Part shown: piece after piece, positions 38,990-51,219 of the stretch
How positions within the stretch are numbered: the stretch's first letter is position 1
Layout: each line of letters begins with the position of its first letter
From: Antennarius striatus
Lineage: Eukaryota; Chordata; Actinopteri; Lophiiformes; Antennariidae
DNA: 64,000 nucleotides
Direction of reading: 5' to 3'
Assembly: GCF_040054535.1 (NCBI RefSeq)
Contig: NC_090780.1
Location: forward strand, 11,126,501-11,190,500
Position numbers and translations under genes: made by a program
The notes under the pieces: generated by a model
Databases searched by the model: none
What the model saw: only the letters and a program-made list of their open reading frames with translations
What the model was told of the DNA's origin: nothing

Positions 38990-39760
38990 AGGGGTCAAAC
39001 AAAGCATGACTTACTTAAGGATCATATAACTGTAAACATATGGGATGACGATAAGATAAAAACAGAGGAAGTGTAGTTTTGCATAAGGAAGTCAAGGGTG
39101 GTTTAGATATATGCCAGAGTGGTACAGGATATTTACAGTATGAGAAAAGTCTAAAGTAGTAAGGTGTGCTGCAGGTGTGACGTAAATTTTCAAAGTGGAT
39201 GTTGGAATCCAACAAGAATCAAATCTGAGCACTGAACTTTGCAGTGGTGATAGACGAATACAGGGTCAAGATACAAGAGTCTCCATGACTAGGATGTTTG
39301 CAGATGTCAGTGATCTGTAGTGAGAGTAGGAAGCAGTTCAGGGGGAACCTGAAGAAGTGGAGGTTTGCATTAGAGAGGAAAGGAATAAAAGTGAGCAGGA
39401 ATAAAATGAATACAGTTTGTGCAAATGTAATGAGTGGAGATAGCAAAGAGATGGACTGGGTGGAGAAGAGTGACAGGTTGACAGGATGGTAGTGAGACTA
39501 GTTTAGTGACACTAAAGAAGCAACAGGAGGTGGCAGAGGTGATGTTTGGATTGGGAGTGCCCAGAATAGAGAGAATTAAGAATTAGTGTATTAGAGAGCC
39601 GATTCATGTTGGACGTTCGGTGGGAAAGAGATTGAGATGGTTTGGACATAACTTTGTGGGGAACAAGACACTGAGGATGGAGATGGCAGACAGAGAATAC
39701 TAGAAGGAGATGATTTTCTATGGCAACCCATAACGGGAAAGTGTTGAGAGATGAAGATAG
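38990..39760 (+). mobile_element. RTE-type LINE, old decayed copy
   Basis: Matches the RT to 3' part of the RTE copy at 28060 at lower identity: GTGTGCTGCAGGTGTGACG, CAACAAGAATCAAATCTGAG, then an 'ALERKGIKVSRNK' reading at 39370-39420, and GAGATGGTTTGGACAT at 39632. It retains the ICSESRKQFRGNLKKWRFA segment that the better copy has lost. Full of stops and gaps. Confidence 0.75.
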
Positions 39761-40371
39761 GATTCTGTCTTGAAAAGGAGATTCAAATTAGTTTTCAACT
39801 CCTGCTTTGACTGAGGTGAAGCATTAAATGATAATACTGGTACTGTATATCATATTACTGCACAATTTCTACATATTATTTGTTGTCTAATTGACTGAAA
39901 AGTTGTAAATGTTTTGGAATTGGTTCAGCCAGCAGAACAGCAGCAAAATTTATTGGTAGCTGTAAACCACAAGTCTTTCTCCTGAGGGTTTTGTTTTTGC
40001 TACAGCTCAGGTAAGAGCTACCAAACTCAAGAACCTTGCAGATAAACAAGATTTAATCCTAACTCTAACCCAAGCTTTAATGCTAATCAGACCAACTTTT
40101 CTTAACAGCAGTTTCAGACACTCTATTGCTAAAGCCCTATTTAACTTGCATAAGGTCCGCTCTCAAGCAATGTTCCCTCTAATTTTTAATGTATTTGGGC
40201 AAACACACAAGCTTCCTGAGCGCACTGAGGATCACTGTGATCAACATCAGATGTGCACGCTGTGGCTACACACCAGTATCACACTTGTTCAAAACCTTGG
40301 ATCATTGCAAGTTACATGGCTTATTAAAAGAATCAAACTACAGAAGCAATTTTCATTATTTTACTTTTAAT
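39761..40371. other. No gene recognised
   Basis: Spacer between the old RTE copy and the SINE. The plus-strand frame at 40080-40370 has no recognisable motif. Confidence 0.5.
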
Positions 40372-40382
40372 ATAAGTCATTT

Positions 40383-40742
40383 GGGCGGCACGGTGGCGCA
40401 GTGGTTAGCGCTGCCGCCTCACAACACGGCGGACCCGGGTTCGAGTCCCGCTCTGTGCGGAGTTCGCATGCTCTCCCCGTGTCTGCGTGGGTTCTCTCCG
40501 GGTTCTCCGGCTTCCTCCCACCTCCAAAAGCATGCGCTTCAGGTTGATTGGCCGGTCCCGAATTGACCATAGGAGTGAGTGTGTGTGTGAATGATTGTTT
40601 GTTTCTGTGTGGCTCCGTGGTACACTGGCGTCGTGCCCGGAGTGTCCCCCGCCTCACGCCCTGAGACTGCCAGGATAGGCACTGGCTACCCCGCGACCTG
40701 CGTTGGCGGATTAAGCGGGTTGGGAAATGAATGAATGAATGA
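40383..40742 (+). repeat. tRNA-derived SINE, best full-length copy
   Basis: The head has a pol III A box TGGCGCAGTGG (40394-40404) and B box GGTTCGAGTCC (40438-40448), correctly spaced for a tRNA-derived promoter. A unique body follows (TGTCTGCGTGGGTTCTC and so on) and then an AATG-repeat tail. The target site ATAAGTCATTT is duplicated exactly (40372-40382 and 40743-40753), as expected for LINE-driven insertion. The high conservation suggests a young copy. Confidence 0.92.
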
Positions 40743-40753
40743 ATAAGTCATTT

Positions 40754-41842
40754 GGCCCACTTGAAATGAAAAGGACAAAAATCATGTTCTTCAAGAGATG
40801 TCTAGCATGTCATAAGTGAGGGTCCTGCTTCGGCCATGGGAAAAGAGCTACTTTGGTCGGTGAGGTTCAGTTGTTCCCTGGCTTAGGGTCCTGTTCTGGA
40901 AGAAATGACACATTCGTATACATGTGGAAACCTACACTGGCACGCTGACGACACAGCTGCATCACATTCATGTAGCATTCATGTAGCGGCCAGGTCACAT
41001 GTTGTCTTGGCTCCAATTAGGATGTGATAAATGTTTGACTGTTGGATTAGACTCGCCTTGGGTTTTCTGTTCACTGGTTGTGTGAGCTGGGCTTCCTTTC
41101 CTACAGGATAGTTATTTCTTGGAGGACACAGACGTCAGCAATGGAATCTGACAATGATTTACCATATTGAGACCTGAGCTACCAGGTTGCATGGCGATGG
41201 AACATGAACCACGACTCTTCCTGTCCAAAGATGTGGTGGGACAGCTGAGCAGACCAAAAAGGAGACTCACACCTTTTAGTTGTGTTCAGAGTTGTTTGTT
41301 TTAAATTGTTTAATGAGGCTGGCATCTAACATGGTTGTTTTTTCTTAAAGGGACCAGGCCAGTCACTGTTTCATAGGAAGAATTTGCTTCTTTTTTTTTT
41401 TGCCCCCCCTTGAATTTTTATTTTTTTTATAAGGGGTGCTGTCAATGCTGGTTGTTTTCCTCCCTAATTGTGTCTGCTATACAGGATATCCATTGTACAA
41501 GGCCGGACCCATGCTGATGCTTGCACATTGTAGGGGGATTGCCCTGGTGAGACACAACATTGATGTGCACTTTTAACACAGTGTGATATTTTAGTTTTTA
41601 TTAAATTTTAATAGTATCGAGTTTTTTTATTGCATGCTTTGTGTTGGTGTTGGGTCTATGTCTCTACCTTTGTCTCACCAGGGGCCTCCGTAGCAGGGGT
41701 CTCGCATCTGCAGAATCGGCCTTCCTAGACCAAGGAGAATCCACCAGCCATTCATAACGATATTTTAAGGGGATTTGTTTTAAATGGTTTTATGCTATGT
41801 CTGGGGGGTTACAGTGATAAATTTGGAATACAGATATATACC
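40754..41842. other. No gene recognised; possible repeat-derived sequence
   Basis: Mixed-composition stretch without a protein-like frame. 41400-41760 (for example around GTCTCACCAGGGGCCTC) has the look of LINE or other repeat 3' sequence, but I cannot place it. Confidence 0.4.
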
Positions 41843-42969
41843 TGCCTCTTTTCCACATGCCTGACAGGAGCTTCCATGTTGTACAGAGACAGCTTATTGG
41901 CCGGTAGTTGGATGGGGTAGATCCCTTCTGTGGGTCTTTCATGATCCTGCCTTCAGTCAACCATTCTGGGTGCGTCCCATCCCTTAGCAGCTGGTTCATC
42001 TGTGCTGCTAGATGCTGATGGAGTGCTGTTATCTTCTCCACCTCAGCTCTTGGTGGGTCTGACCCTGCCAAAGAGAGTACAGCTTTGATGGTTGAGTGGA
42101 GAAGGTCGTCTTTATTCTCCTGGCCTCTATCTCCTTTGTGTATCTCTTCAGTCGGGTAGCCAGAGCCGTTACTCTGTGTTTGACAGTTTTGAGTGATTCA
42201 GGTATGGAGAGCTTGTAGTATTTCCTGGGTACCCCTTTATTCATCATGTTCCCCTTCGGCATCTCAGCTAGCTGGCTGACTTCTCTCCGTGTCGTCTTTA
42301 TCTTGGCCTTTAACCGTCTCTTCCATGGAGGGTATTGTTTGTTATGCCCTGTGTTGATCTTATATCCCAGCATCTCGAGGATTACTGTTGCTGTACTGTG
42401 GATCAGCTTGTTAGTCTCAGTTATGTTCCCTGTGGGGATGGTTCTTATTGCAGCATTCACATCTTCTAGCAGTTCTTCTGAAGGCACTTGACTTCGGTAT
42501 TTGTCGGAGGCTCCAGGTATCCATTTGGGTCACGATCTTCCTTGTGGGGGGGATGGTGAAATCCCCCCGCTGACCTGGCGTCCTGGCTCCCCCTTGCTGT
42601 AGCATTGTTGTACTATTTCATCGATCTGTAGTTGTGATAGCAGTTTTCGGTTACGGATGTTGGAACACTGGGCTACCAGCTGTTTCTTTGTTAGCCTTGA
42701 TTGTGGGTTTCGAAGAATCCATTGGTCCCACATCCGCCCCATATATCCCCTCTCTCTGGGATTACTCGTGTAGTAGCATTCCAACAACTCCATATTCACC
42801 CTTGTCCATGTGTGTCTTGTTCCAGTAACCCATTTCTCATCAGATTGCCCTGGTTCCCTTGCAACTGACGCAGACCTTGTTAACCCGGGTGACATCCGAG
42901 CCAGTATGACTCTGTCTTTATTGTGTTCACTCATGACTGAGGTAGGCTGGTATAGCATTAAGGGTCTTG

Positions 42970-42971
<2 letters not shown>
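41843..42971 (-). mobile_element. R4/Dong-type LINE, copy 2 (truncated, reverse)
   Basis: Read on the minus strand it starts GGCAAGACCCTTAATGCTAT next to the TA repeat at 42972 and follows copy 1 through the N-terminal domain. It then skips about 75 codons (the sequence joins PPRAEVEK to ALHQHLAAQMNQLL) and stops at CTTWKLLSG in the early RT. It has no catalytic motifs and no endonuclease. It shows that copy 1's 2359-2759 segment is a later insertion. Confidence 0.85.

Positions 42972-43019
<48 letters not shown>
42972..43019. repeat. (TA)n microsatellite
   Basis: 48 bp of TA between the 5' end of R4-like copy 2 and a Tc1-type MITE. Both may have used it as a target. Confidence 0.95.
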
Positions 43020-43020
<1 letters not shown>

Positions 43021-43021
<1 letters not shown>

Positions 43022-43236
43022 CAACAAAAATATAAACGCAACACTTTTGTTTTTGCTCCCATTTTTCATGAGATGGACTTAAAGATCTATAATTCATTCT
43101 AGATACACAATATTACCATTTCTCTCAAACATTGTTCACAAAATGTGTGATAGTGAGCACTTCTGCTTTGCTGAGATAATCCATCTCATGGAAAATGGGA
43201 GCAAAAACAGAAGTGTTGCGTTTATATTTTTGTTGA
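43021..43236. mobile_element. Tc1/mariner-type MITE
   Basis: 216 bp with long inverted ends: TCAACAAAAATATAAACGCA...TTTTTCATGAGATGGA on the left and its near reverse complement from 43180 to TTTTTGTTGA at 43236. It is embedded in TA-repeat sequence, the expected target. No coding capacity. Confidence 0.85.
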
Positions 43237-43261
43237 GTGTGTGTATATATATATATATAAG

Positions 43262-43410
43262 AAGATCTAAGAAAATATTTGTAGATCTACTGTACAAGTT
43301 TATTAATGTAATTCAGAGTGTCACAAAACAATATACTCAAATATTTAATCAACTATGTGAACAACAAAATCATATACAGTAGTTGATCCACTGTAGGTAG
43401 TTCATTTTCC
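43262..43410 (+). repeat. Diverged direct repeat, unit 1
   Basis: GAAAATATTTGTAGATCTAC, then GTTTATTAATGTAATTCAGA and AAAACAATATACTC are repeated in the same order at 44382-44575, about 1.1 kb away. Confidence 0.7.
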
Positions 43411-43903
43411 ATAGTGAATCTGGATTGTGTTTGTAGCCATGTATTTTTTTCTTCTGCTGAAGAAGTCGTTGTTGGAAGCAATTGGAAAATAGTTCTGGTA
43501 ACATATGCTGAATATTTATAACTTGAGTTTGACCAACTGGTTGCGAGGATCACTGTTATGTGGATATTTAGCTGTAATTTGTTGCTTCAGATTCTTATTA
43601 TTTTTCATCCCCAAAGTGAGAAGTTCAGCAAGCCTAGCATGCTGTGAAGCTGTGCATTGCCAGCATACTAACACGCTTTCAAAGACAAAGACAAAATGCT
43701 CATCTTAACATGTCATCATTTTAACATAGCTTTTTCGCAAACTATAATTGACAGGTGTTTCTTTGAAGTCCAAATCTATGCTGTCAGTTTTGGACACATT
43801 GAAACTGAATTCTAATACACCAAAGGCTTTGTTCTGTATTTTCTTTACATTACAAAAAGGTTAAAAAAAAACAACAGAAAGACGGACAGACAAAGAGACT
43901 CGC

Positions 43904-43942
43904 AGGCAGGCAAGCAGGCAGGTAGGCAGGCAGGCAGGCAGA
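43904..43942. repeat. (GGCA)n microsatellite
   Basis: About nine imperfect GCAG/GGCA units. Confidence 0.9.
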
Positions 43943-44381
43943 TAAATACAATTATGGTGGCATGATGGATAATGGGAAAATCCAAACAACTCTAATTTGA
44001 GAATTTAGAATGATTGGAAGAACACTGACCAGTATGCATATGTGGTGTGTTTTTACACTGACTCTACCCCACACGTTGCCAAGCAACTATGATATAGACA
44101 CACAGTCCAATTATGTTGGTATGTTTTATTGACAAAAACAAATATACAAATTGGACTTTGCATGTAGAACATTTTATGAGGTACATGTACAAGTTAATTA
44201 ATCACACTGTGCTAACAAATCTAGGCATGTGTTCTTAATGAGATTCTGGCTGCACCCTTGCCTCCAACTTCAGAACACATATGCATGTGTGCTAAAGCTA
44301 AAGGATAAGGAACAGATAAATGCAGAGAGCCATGAGGATTTAGCTCCATTTAGTTCCATCCACACGCTGTTTTACGTTTGG

Positions 44382-44575
44382 AAAATATTCTTAGATGTAC
44401 TGTACTGAATATATGATACAGCATAAACTGGAGAGAGAGTGATGAGAGTTGTAATGTATAAAAATGCCGAGTTTATTAATGTAATTCAGAGTGTTATCAA
44501 AACAATATACTCTAATTTCTAAACACTGTGAATAATTCCATTATACGCTGTGGATGTGGACTTTATGGAAAATGT
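44382..44575 (+). repeat. Diverged direct repeat, unit 2
   Basis: Second copy of the segment at 43262, with a roughly 50-bp insertion after GAAAATATTCTTAGATGTAC before GTTTATTAATGTAATTCAGA resumes. Confidence 0.7.
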
Positions 44576-47500
44576 TACTTAAAAGGAATATTGTAAATCT
44601 CTTATCATTTCTGTAAAGCCAAATCTTTGAACTAGATCCGTGGGGCAATTTAAAGTCTCCTGTGGTTTCACATTTGGATATATGCCCGTCTGCTTATAAT
44701 AATGCATAGCTGCTGAAATATCCAATAAATTGCATTTACTCTATTATTATCATCCCATAATATATTACAGTGCATTAGTGATCAATCATATACCACATTG
44801 TCACTGTAGACAGGCCTTTGTGGTGCAATGAAACCAGAGTGTTCAGGAATCTCAGCCAAGGCTCAAAATTCCGTGCAAAAATTTCTTTCTCACTGTTCCT
44901 GTTTATAAGGATGACCTACAATTCACCATAAAATTATAAACCTAGAACTTGGATACATTCAAGTTTTACAATACAGTGGAAATTTACTGTTCTGCAAGAT
45001 GGATTCGTACCACAAAGTAATAATGTATTCCCACCACCAATACCTGTACCTAAGATTGTTTGAAGTTTAAAACAAATCTGTAAGCAACTTTCTGAGTTCG
45101 AGACAAGTGTCTTGCAGCGTTAAAGAAAGTGTTAAATGAATTTATTAATAGACAAACAAAAAACTAAATAAGTTCATTTTGAAATCTACTGGTTCTATCT
45201 CTTTTGTTCAATTTTATGGTAAACTGTCAAGTAACGTGAGTGCAACTAATGAAAAAAAAAATCAAAATATGGAAGAAAAATCCTGAATGACAAATCCACT
45301 CCAAAATGTATAGGGTTTAATTTTGATTAACCTTTATACAAAGTTTTATCAGAATCAATCTGGCAGAAGTAATAATGGACAGAAATTGTGAAAAGTATAG
45401 AAAGTGTAAGGAAAAACTAGAATCTTCCTACTTGTGTGCAGCTAAAAAGTCATTGGTTCTCAGGAAGTTATATTTGACTAAAATTCAGATGTACAAACAA
45501 ACTACAATAATCCATTAACCTCCTTGATAGAGGTAATTATGCTTATCCACTCTGTCATGCACGACAGCACGTAAGGAAACTATGTGTGCTTCAGTAGAGC
45601 AGCACGACACAGTAAAATATTTGACATGTTTCATGAAGGTCTGGGCACAAAAAAGCATCCTGCTGCAACAAAGCACAGGCAAAAGTTAGACACTAACATC
45701 CAGCACTGAGAAGCAACCAAATCACTTAACATCAGTCACCCCAAGGGTGTGATTTGTTGGGTGGGATGAATTTTATCCTTGGGGGTGTAGAGGTTAAGCT
45801 ATGTTTTAAGCCACTGAGGTATACACACGCCACTTTATGCTAGATTACTGTTTTATTTCTAGTTTCTCAGTTAACACAACCAATAGTTAACATCAACTGG
45901 CAAAACATTCAGTGTTCAGTGGTAAAAAAAAAAAATTAATGCTTCCTTGCAGAAAAACTAACCCAGGCCACATTGGTTCCTATTTATACCTGAGCACCAA
46001 TTATCCCCAGGAGACCCAATACATCATTTGGCTCCTACAGGAAATAATGGGCAGACTATTAAAGAGTTTTCTCGCTTATCCTCTACTCTGCTGGCACTAA
46101 CTTTCAACCTGATCTGAATTGTCAGCAGTTTCAATGTTCACGAGCGTTCCTATGCACAAAAATACATTGTGTGTTTGTTTGCTGCTCAGAAGTCCCCAAA
46201 GATGTCGATAAAAGAAGTACAAAATGCTGAAAACAGCATGATACACCAACAGGAAGGAAGAAAAGGCCACATGAAGTCCAACATCAAAGAAAACTGTTCA
46301 CTTAATTTTTGTTATTTTGACATGACATGTGAAATTTTACTCTATGGGATTTTAATACTATATTTTTCAGACCGTTCATGTGATTTAGAATTTAGGCTCA
46401 TGGGGCCTACTATTAACTTAAAAAAGAATTATTTGTGCTGATTGCTTATTTTTTTCATGATTAAAAAAAACCACAAAAGCAAAAACACAATTGAATCAAG
46501 TAAAATTCCTGAGCTACAGAGATAGCAGATGTTGCATTTATGGATTTATTCATTTGGGTCTTATGTGAAGTCATAGCTGAAGAATATGTGTCTGCAGCTG
46601 CTGGTGTCAAGTTACTCTGTTTTAGTACAGTATCTTTACACAAAGTCAGAAATGCAATACAGCCCTACACATTGGTAGCATGTGTGGACATCAAACCTCT
46701 AGAGGTTTGGGTTTTTAAAATATCTCTCTTGTGTATCTTGGTGCCACTGCCCACTGTGGCTGGTCATTTCTTGTCCACAGGAAGAGCAAAGGCTAAGCAA
46801 ACAGACAAAACTCTGCTGGGGTGTTTCATAACACAGTGGAATCACAAATGTGGGAAAGAGATCGCACATCTGTGTCCCATTTTAAAAACAGATGATATGC
46901 ATGAAATCAATTTGGGGGAGCTCTCAGCAGTTAAGTGTCGTAATAGAGCTTCAAGCTTTTCATGACATTCACAAAGATATATAATCAAATCTCAATCTAT
47001 GCTGCTCCTGGCTATTCACATGATAAAACCCACTGGACCTTTTAGTTAAGGGACAGACATTCCATTTATATGTTAAACAGATGGAAGTGAGTGCACAAAT
47101 TCTCATGCAATCAGATAATCTCAGTTTAAAAATGTGTCAAATCACGGTATGGACATGTCTGCATGCCGCTGAAATGGAGAACCTCCTAACTACCACATGG
47201 CGGATTCTAAGGCAATAGTGTGTCCCTGAGAAATTATCACCTTAGGAGACACTTGACCTCACATTCACACAATGGTGGAAAAAATACACAAACCTACAGT
47301 GGTTAAAGTAAAATAATTCATTATTAAAAATAAGAAAATCCATTATCAGAATGTTTAAAAAAAACGTCAAGCATCTACTAAGTCTACCATTTGTAATATT
47401 CAATATAATGTGGTTTTTTGTTGTTTTTTTTTCCATGGAGGACCTCAGGAGTCCGTCAAGGTGAGGGTGACAGTGAAGCGAAGGGAGAGCGGAGGCGGAA

Positions 47501-48411
47501 ACATCTGCCAGGCAACATTTTGAAGAAGACAGCAGACGAGTTTGTGAACTGAACTGCCACATAGTGTTCTGTGACTAAACAACCAAGCAGAGCTGATCAT
47601 CGCTAACAGTGTGAGAGAAGGAAAAACGTAATGGCTCGAAAGTCTTGCGTCAATCTCAACAAAATTGTACTTATTTCAATTTATATTCACATTATTTAAG
47701 ATACTACAACATCATAGAATCAATCTGAACTGACATCAAGCATATCTTGCTGTCAGCATCTCGTTCAGTATGTCAACCACAAAGGTGAATAACCAGACTA
47801 TTGTAATGGGGTTTTGTTTTTCTTAGGACAGGACACAGTGTATAAGTACAAGATATTTATTTATTAATTCAAATCATGCATAGGTTGAGTAGAAGTCCAA
47901 TAATATCATCAATGATATGGACAGACAAGTTCAACAAATACTTATCTTATTATAATGAGATCTCTGGAGACGATGAACAGTCCTTCGAAAGCTTTATTAC
48001 AGAATATTCTGGGTACAGGAAACTAACAGACAGGCGCTGCAGTGGTGTTCACGTACAAAGATATGAAAGGATCACACATCATTTATACTCAAAAAGGCAT
48101 GGCAAGGGGGGGTATTAACCTCGACACATCTGCTCTCAACCAGTTCTTTACCGGTTTCAGTTAGTAGATCATGACCTCTTGATGTTAACAAAAATGTCAA
48201 GTCGATAGTTTTACAAAACTATTTGATGACACAACATAATCAGTCACGCGAACCCTGAGAGAACACATCTATTGCAGACAAAATTATTCAGAGATACCGT
48301 CAGTCATGCAAGCATTTCCAAATATGGTCAAACAGTAGATTATATCCATGCAGAGCCTTCATGACCTCAGACAGCCTGGTGCCACCTTCACCAGCGCCGA
48401 ATAATTTGACA

Positions 48412-48413
<2 letters not shown>
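44576..48413. other. No gene recognised
   Basis: AT-rich non-coding sequence. One frame at 46540-46965 (plus) is open for 141 codons but has no recognisable domain and no splice evidence. 47810-48300 has a mixed look and a short frame at 47876-48118 that I cannot assign. Confidence 0.5.

Positions 48414-48465
<52 letters not shown>
48414..48465. repeat. (AC)n microsatellite
   Basis: About 52 bp of AC. Confidence 0.95.
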
Positions 48466-48471
<6 letters not shown>

Positions 48472-50399
48472 TATTGATGCAATACAGATCAAATCAGAAC
48501 ACCAGTACAACAATTCCAGATCTTTGGTTCTATGAAATGATATTATTTTATTGTATTTTATTGTATTATTTTATTGTATTTAAAACATTCCACCACACTA
48601 TCAACAATTTGCAACTATTTAACACAATGGGACATTTTATTTTCACATGTTTATGGGTTAATTTTTATTTATTTTTTTGCTCTGCAGATATGAGACTCGT
48701 AATAACTTCTACTGTAATCTCATAATGTATACATCCTGAAGTACTATGAATTCAGAGAGAGTTGCTACTGTTTGTCATTATGTACTTGTGAATATCAGTC
48801 AGTGACTCTGTAAGACCAAAGAGTTTGTACTGTAAAACTTGCTGCTTCATGTAAATTCTGTGTCTGTTCTGTGGCTATTTCTGTTTGTATTGTTCACCAA
48901 ACTATTCCATCAGATGTTTGACTTTTTACTTATTATTGTGATTTTACTCTCGGATAATGATAACTGACAATGTTTACACTACTGGGTCATCAACTGGGAA
49001 TTTTGACATAACTCAACTTGATATCCACCTGAATGACATGTCACATTTCATGCTCCTTCATTTCTCCTCCATCTTGAAATATGTGCAAACAGCCATGTCT
49101 CTTTTTCAACTTTGATGCATGACTACCTCAATACCTCAGAGTACAAATAGAAAATTTCCACTGAAATTATCTTCAGTGCTTTGGCATGGACTCTGAAATG
49201 ATGTTTTCAACCACAGCACAATGTTAAGTAAGAAACTGCTTGAAAAGTTTTGACGGAGAAGATAACTTTTGCTTCATATCTGAACCCTCTCACCTGCAGG
49301 ATACAGATAACATGCATTTTTCTATAAGACTATTAGTTCCACTGTTGATGGGTCCAATGGGGTTTGGGTTATCTGAATGAGATATTTATCACTGCGACCT
49401 GCCAGGGGTAGTTTACCCTTTGACACCTGCCTGTGGTTGTCAGTTATTATCTGGCTTTATCTTTCCATCTTCCTGTTCGAACCAAAATTCCATTTGACTG
49501 AGATTTTTATGATTAGACTCCTAAATCTAATGACAGTTACCTCATCATCTTCCAGTTGTTGCTGTTATATCTGGCAGAATGGGTGTGAGGTGAGTCCCCC
49601 CTCGAGATTCTTCTGATAGGAAACAGATTTGTGGATGTTTACACTTCTTATACTGCAGGGGAAAAGGAGCCAGAGGCAGCATCATACTATGAAACTCATT
49701 TCATTCACATTTAATGAATGACTTACACTCACAGACATGGTACAGAAACCCTGAGGTTCCATGTCACAACTTTTAAGATTTGTTTTGTCTTTGTTTAGGA
49801 CATTGATTTTGTCTGTTAGTCCTTATGGACTTCTTCAACCCCAGCTCATCGTCAATCAGACGGGGAGAAATAAATATGATCTTATTCTCAATTTAGTGCT
49901 TCTGTTGAGATGTTTGCATCTATCTGCAATGTCTCCTCTCAAACTAGAGATAAATCATCTTGTCATCTAAATCTCAGAAAAGGAGCAACATTTCTTTGCA
50001 TTACGTAATATTTCAGACATTTATATTATCGCCACAGTGAATACTTGTCTTACTTTTTCTAATTCATAGCTTTTTAAATATATAAAAAATAAGTAACGGT
50101 ACATGCTAACTTTCCTGACTGAATAAAAGTCAGACAGACACATATAGCTACAGACTTATAGTTTACCAACAGCTGTTTTCTGTTAAGGCTGACTGTCAGA
50201 AAAATGTAGATGAAAAGAAACATACTTTAGCATGGACCTGCAGGGAGAACACCTGCAGAGCACAAAGTCAAGGCAGCAAGATGAATGTTGCTGCTTGTTA
50301 TTCTGTCATTTTGTGTTGGTGATATAGTATAAAGTATATATTTACCAAAGGAATGTAACAAGACACACTTTATGAAGCTGCTTTTGAATTTAAGTTCAC
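48466..50399. other. No gene recognised
   Basis: AT-rich non-coding sequence; only short, unassignable frames. Confidence 0.5.
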
Positions 50400-50411
50400 A
50401 CTAATACTCAG

Positions 50412-50758
50412 GGGCGGCACGGTGGCGCAGTGGTTAGTGCTGCCGCCTCACAACACGGCGAACCCGGGTTCGAGTCCCGCTCTGTGTGGAGTTCTTATGC
50501 TCTCCCTGTGTCTGCGTGGGTTCTCTCAGGATTCTCCAGCTTCCTCCCACCCCCAAAAGCATGCTCTTCAGGTTGATTGGCCGTTCCAAATTGCCCGTAG
50601 GAATGAGTGTCTGTGCATGGTTGTATGTCTTTGTGTGTGGCTCCGCGGTGCACTGGCGTCGTGCCCGCAGTGTCCCCCACCTCACACCCCATGCTGCCGA
50701 GATAGGCTCCGGCTCCCCGCTATATCCGGATATAGCGGTGCTAATCTGAATAGTCTAG
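50412..50758 (+). repeat. tRNA-derived SINE, second good copy
   Basis: Same head as at 40383, with A box TGGCGCAGTGG and B box GGTTCGAGTCC. The tail is unusual: instead of AATG repeats it has a perfect 20-bp palindrome, CGCTATATCCGGATATAGCG. An 11-bp target duplication with one mismatch (ACTAATACTCA / ACTAATAGTCA) flanks the copy. Confidence 0.88.
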
Positions 50759-51219
50759 ACTAATAGTCAGAATGAATATGAGGGGACTTTATTGTAGCTT
50801 ATAAATAGAGGTTTTATGTTATTTTAAGTAAACAAAAATGACAAAACTATTCAAACTGAAGAGTTCCAAGTTTGAATGTGCTAAATATTAGTTAGGGCTC
50901 TTTTTACATTTGATGATTGATCTAAAGGTCTGAAGGAGTTTCATCAGTTACAGTTGAGCATATTCAATATAACTAAAATTTAAGGAGAAGTAATGGTGTG
51001 GAGGATAGGAGGTAGGGAAATAGAGTTTGTTCCATTGTCATGCTTTGTTCAAGAGCTCTTATTACTTTTTTAAACACAACTTTAATGAAATGTGGCGCTA
51101 ATTTCAAAACTACTATAAAATAAAAACAGAAGTTTCTCAGTTTTGCTGGGACAGCCTTCAATCTAATGTTGTGAATAACTTTAAACCTGTCCGTATGGAC
51201 CTGTTTCAAATGCACTGAT

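Noticed and set aside
40394..40455. tRNA gene
   Set aside because: A and B boxes are present, but the sequence does not fold as a full cloverleaf in context, has a SINE body and tail, and is flanked by target duplications.
46540..46965. 141-codon plus-strand open frame
   Set aside because: No recognisable motif, no splice or promoter support; kept only as a note in the gene-free stretch.
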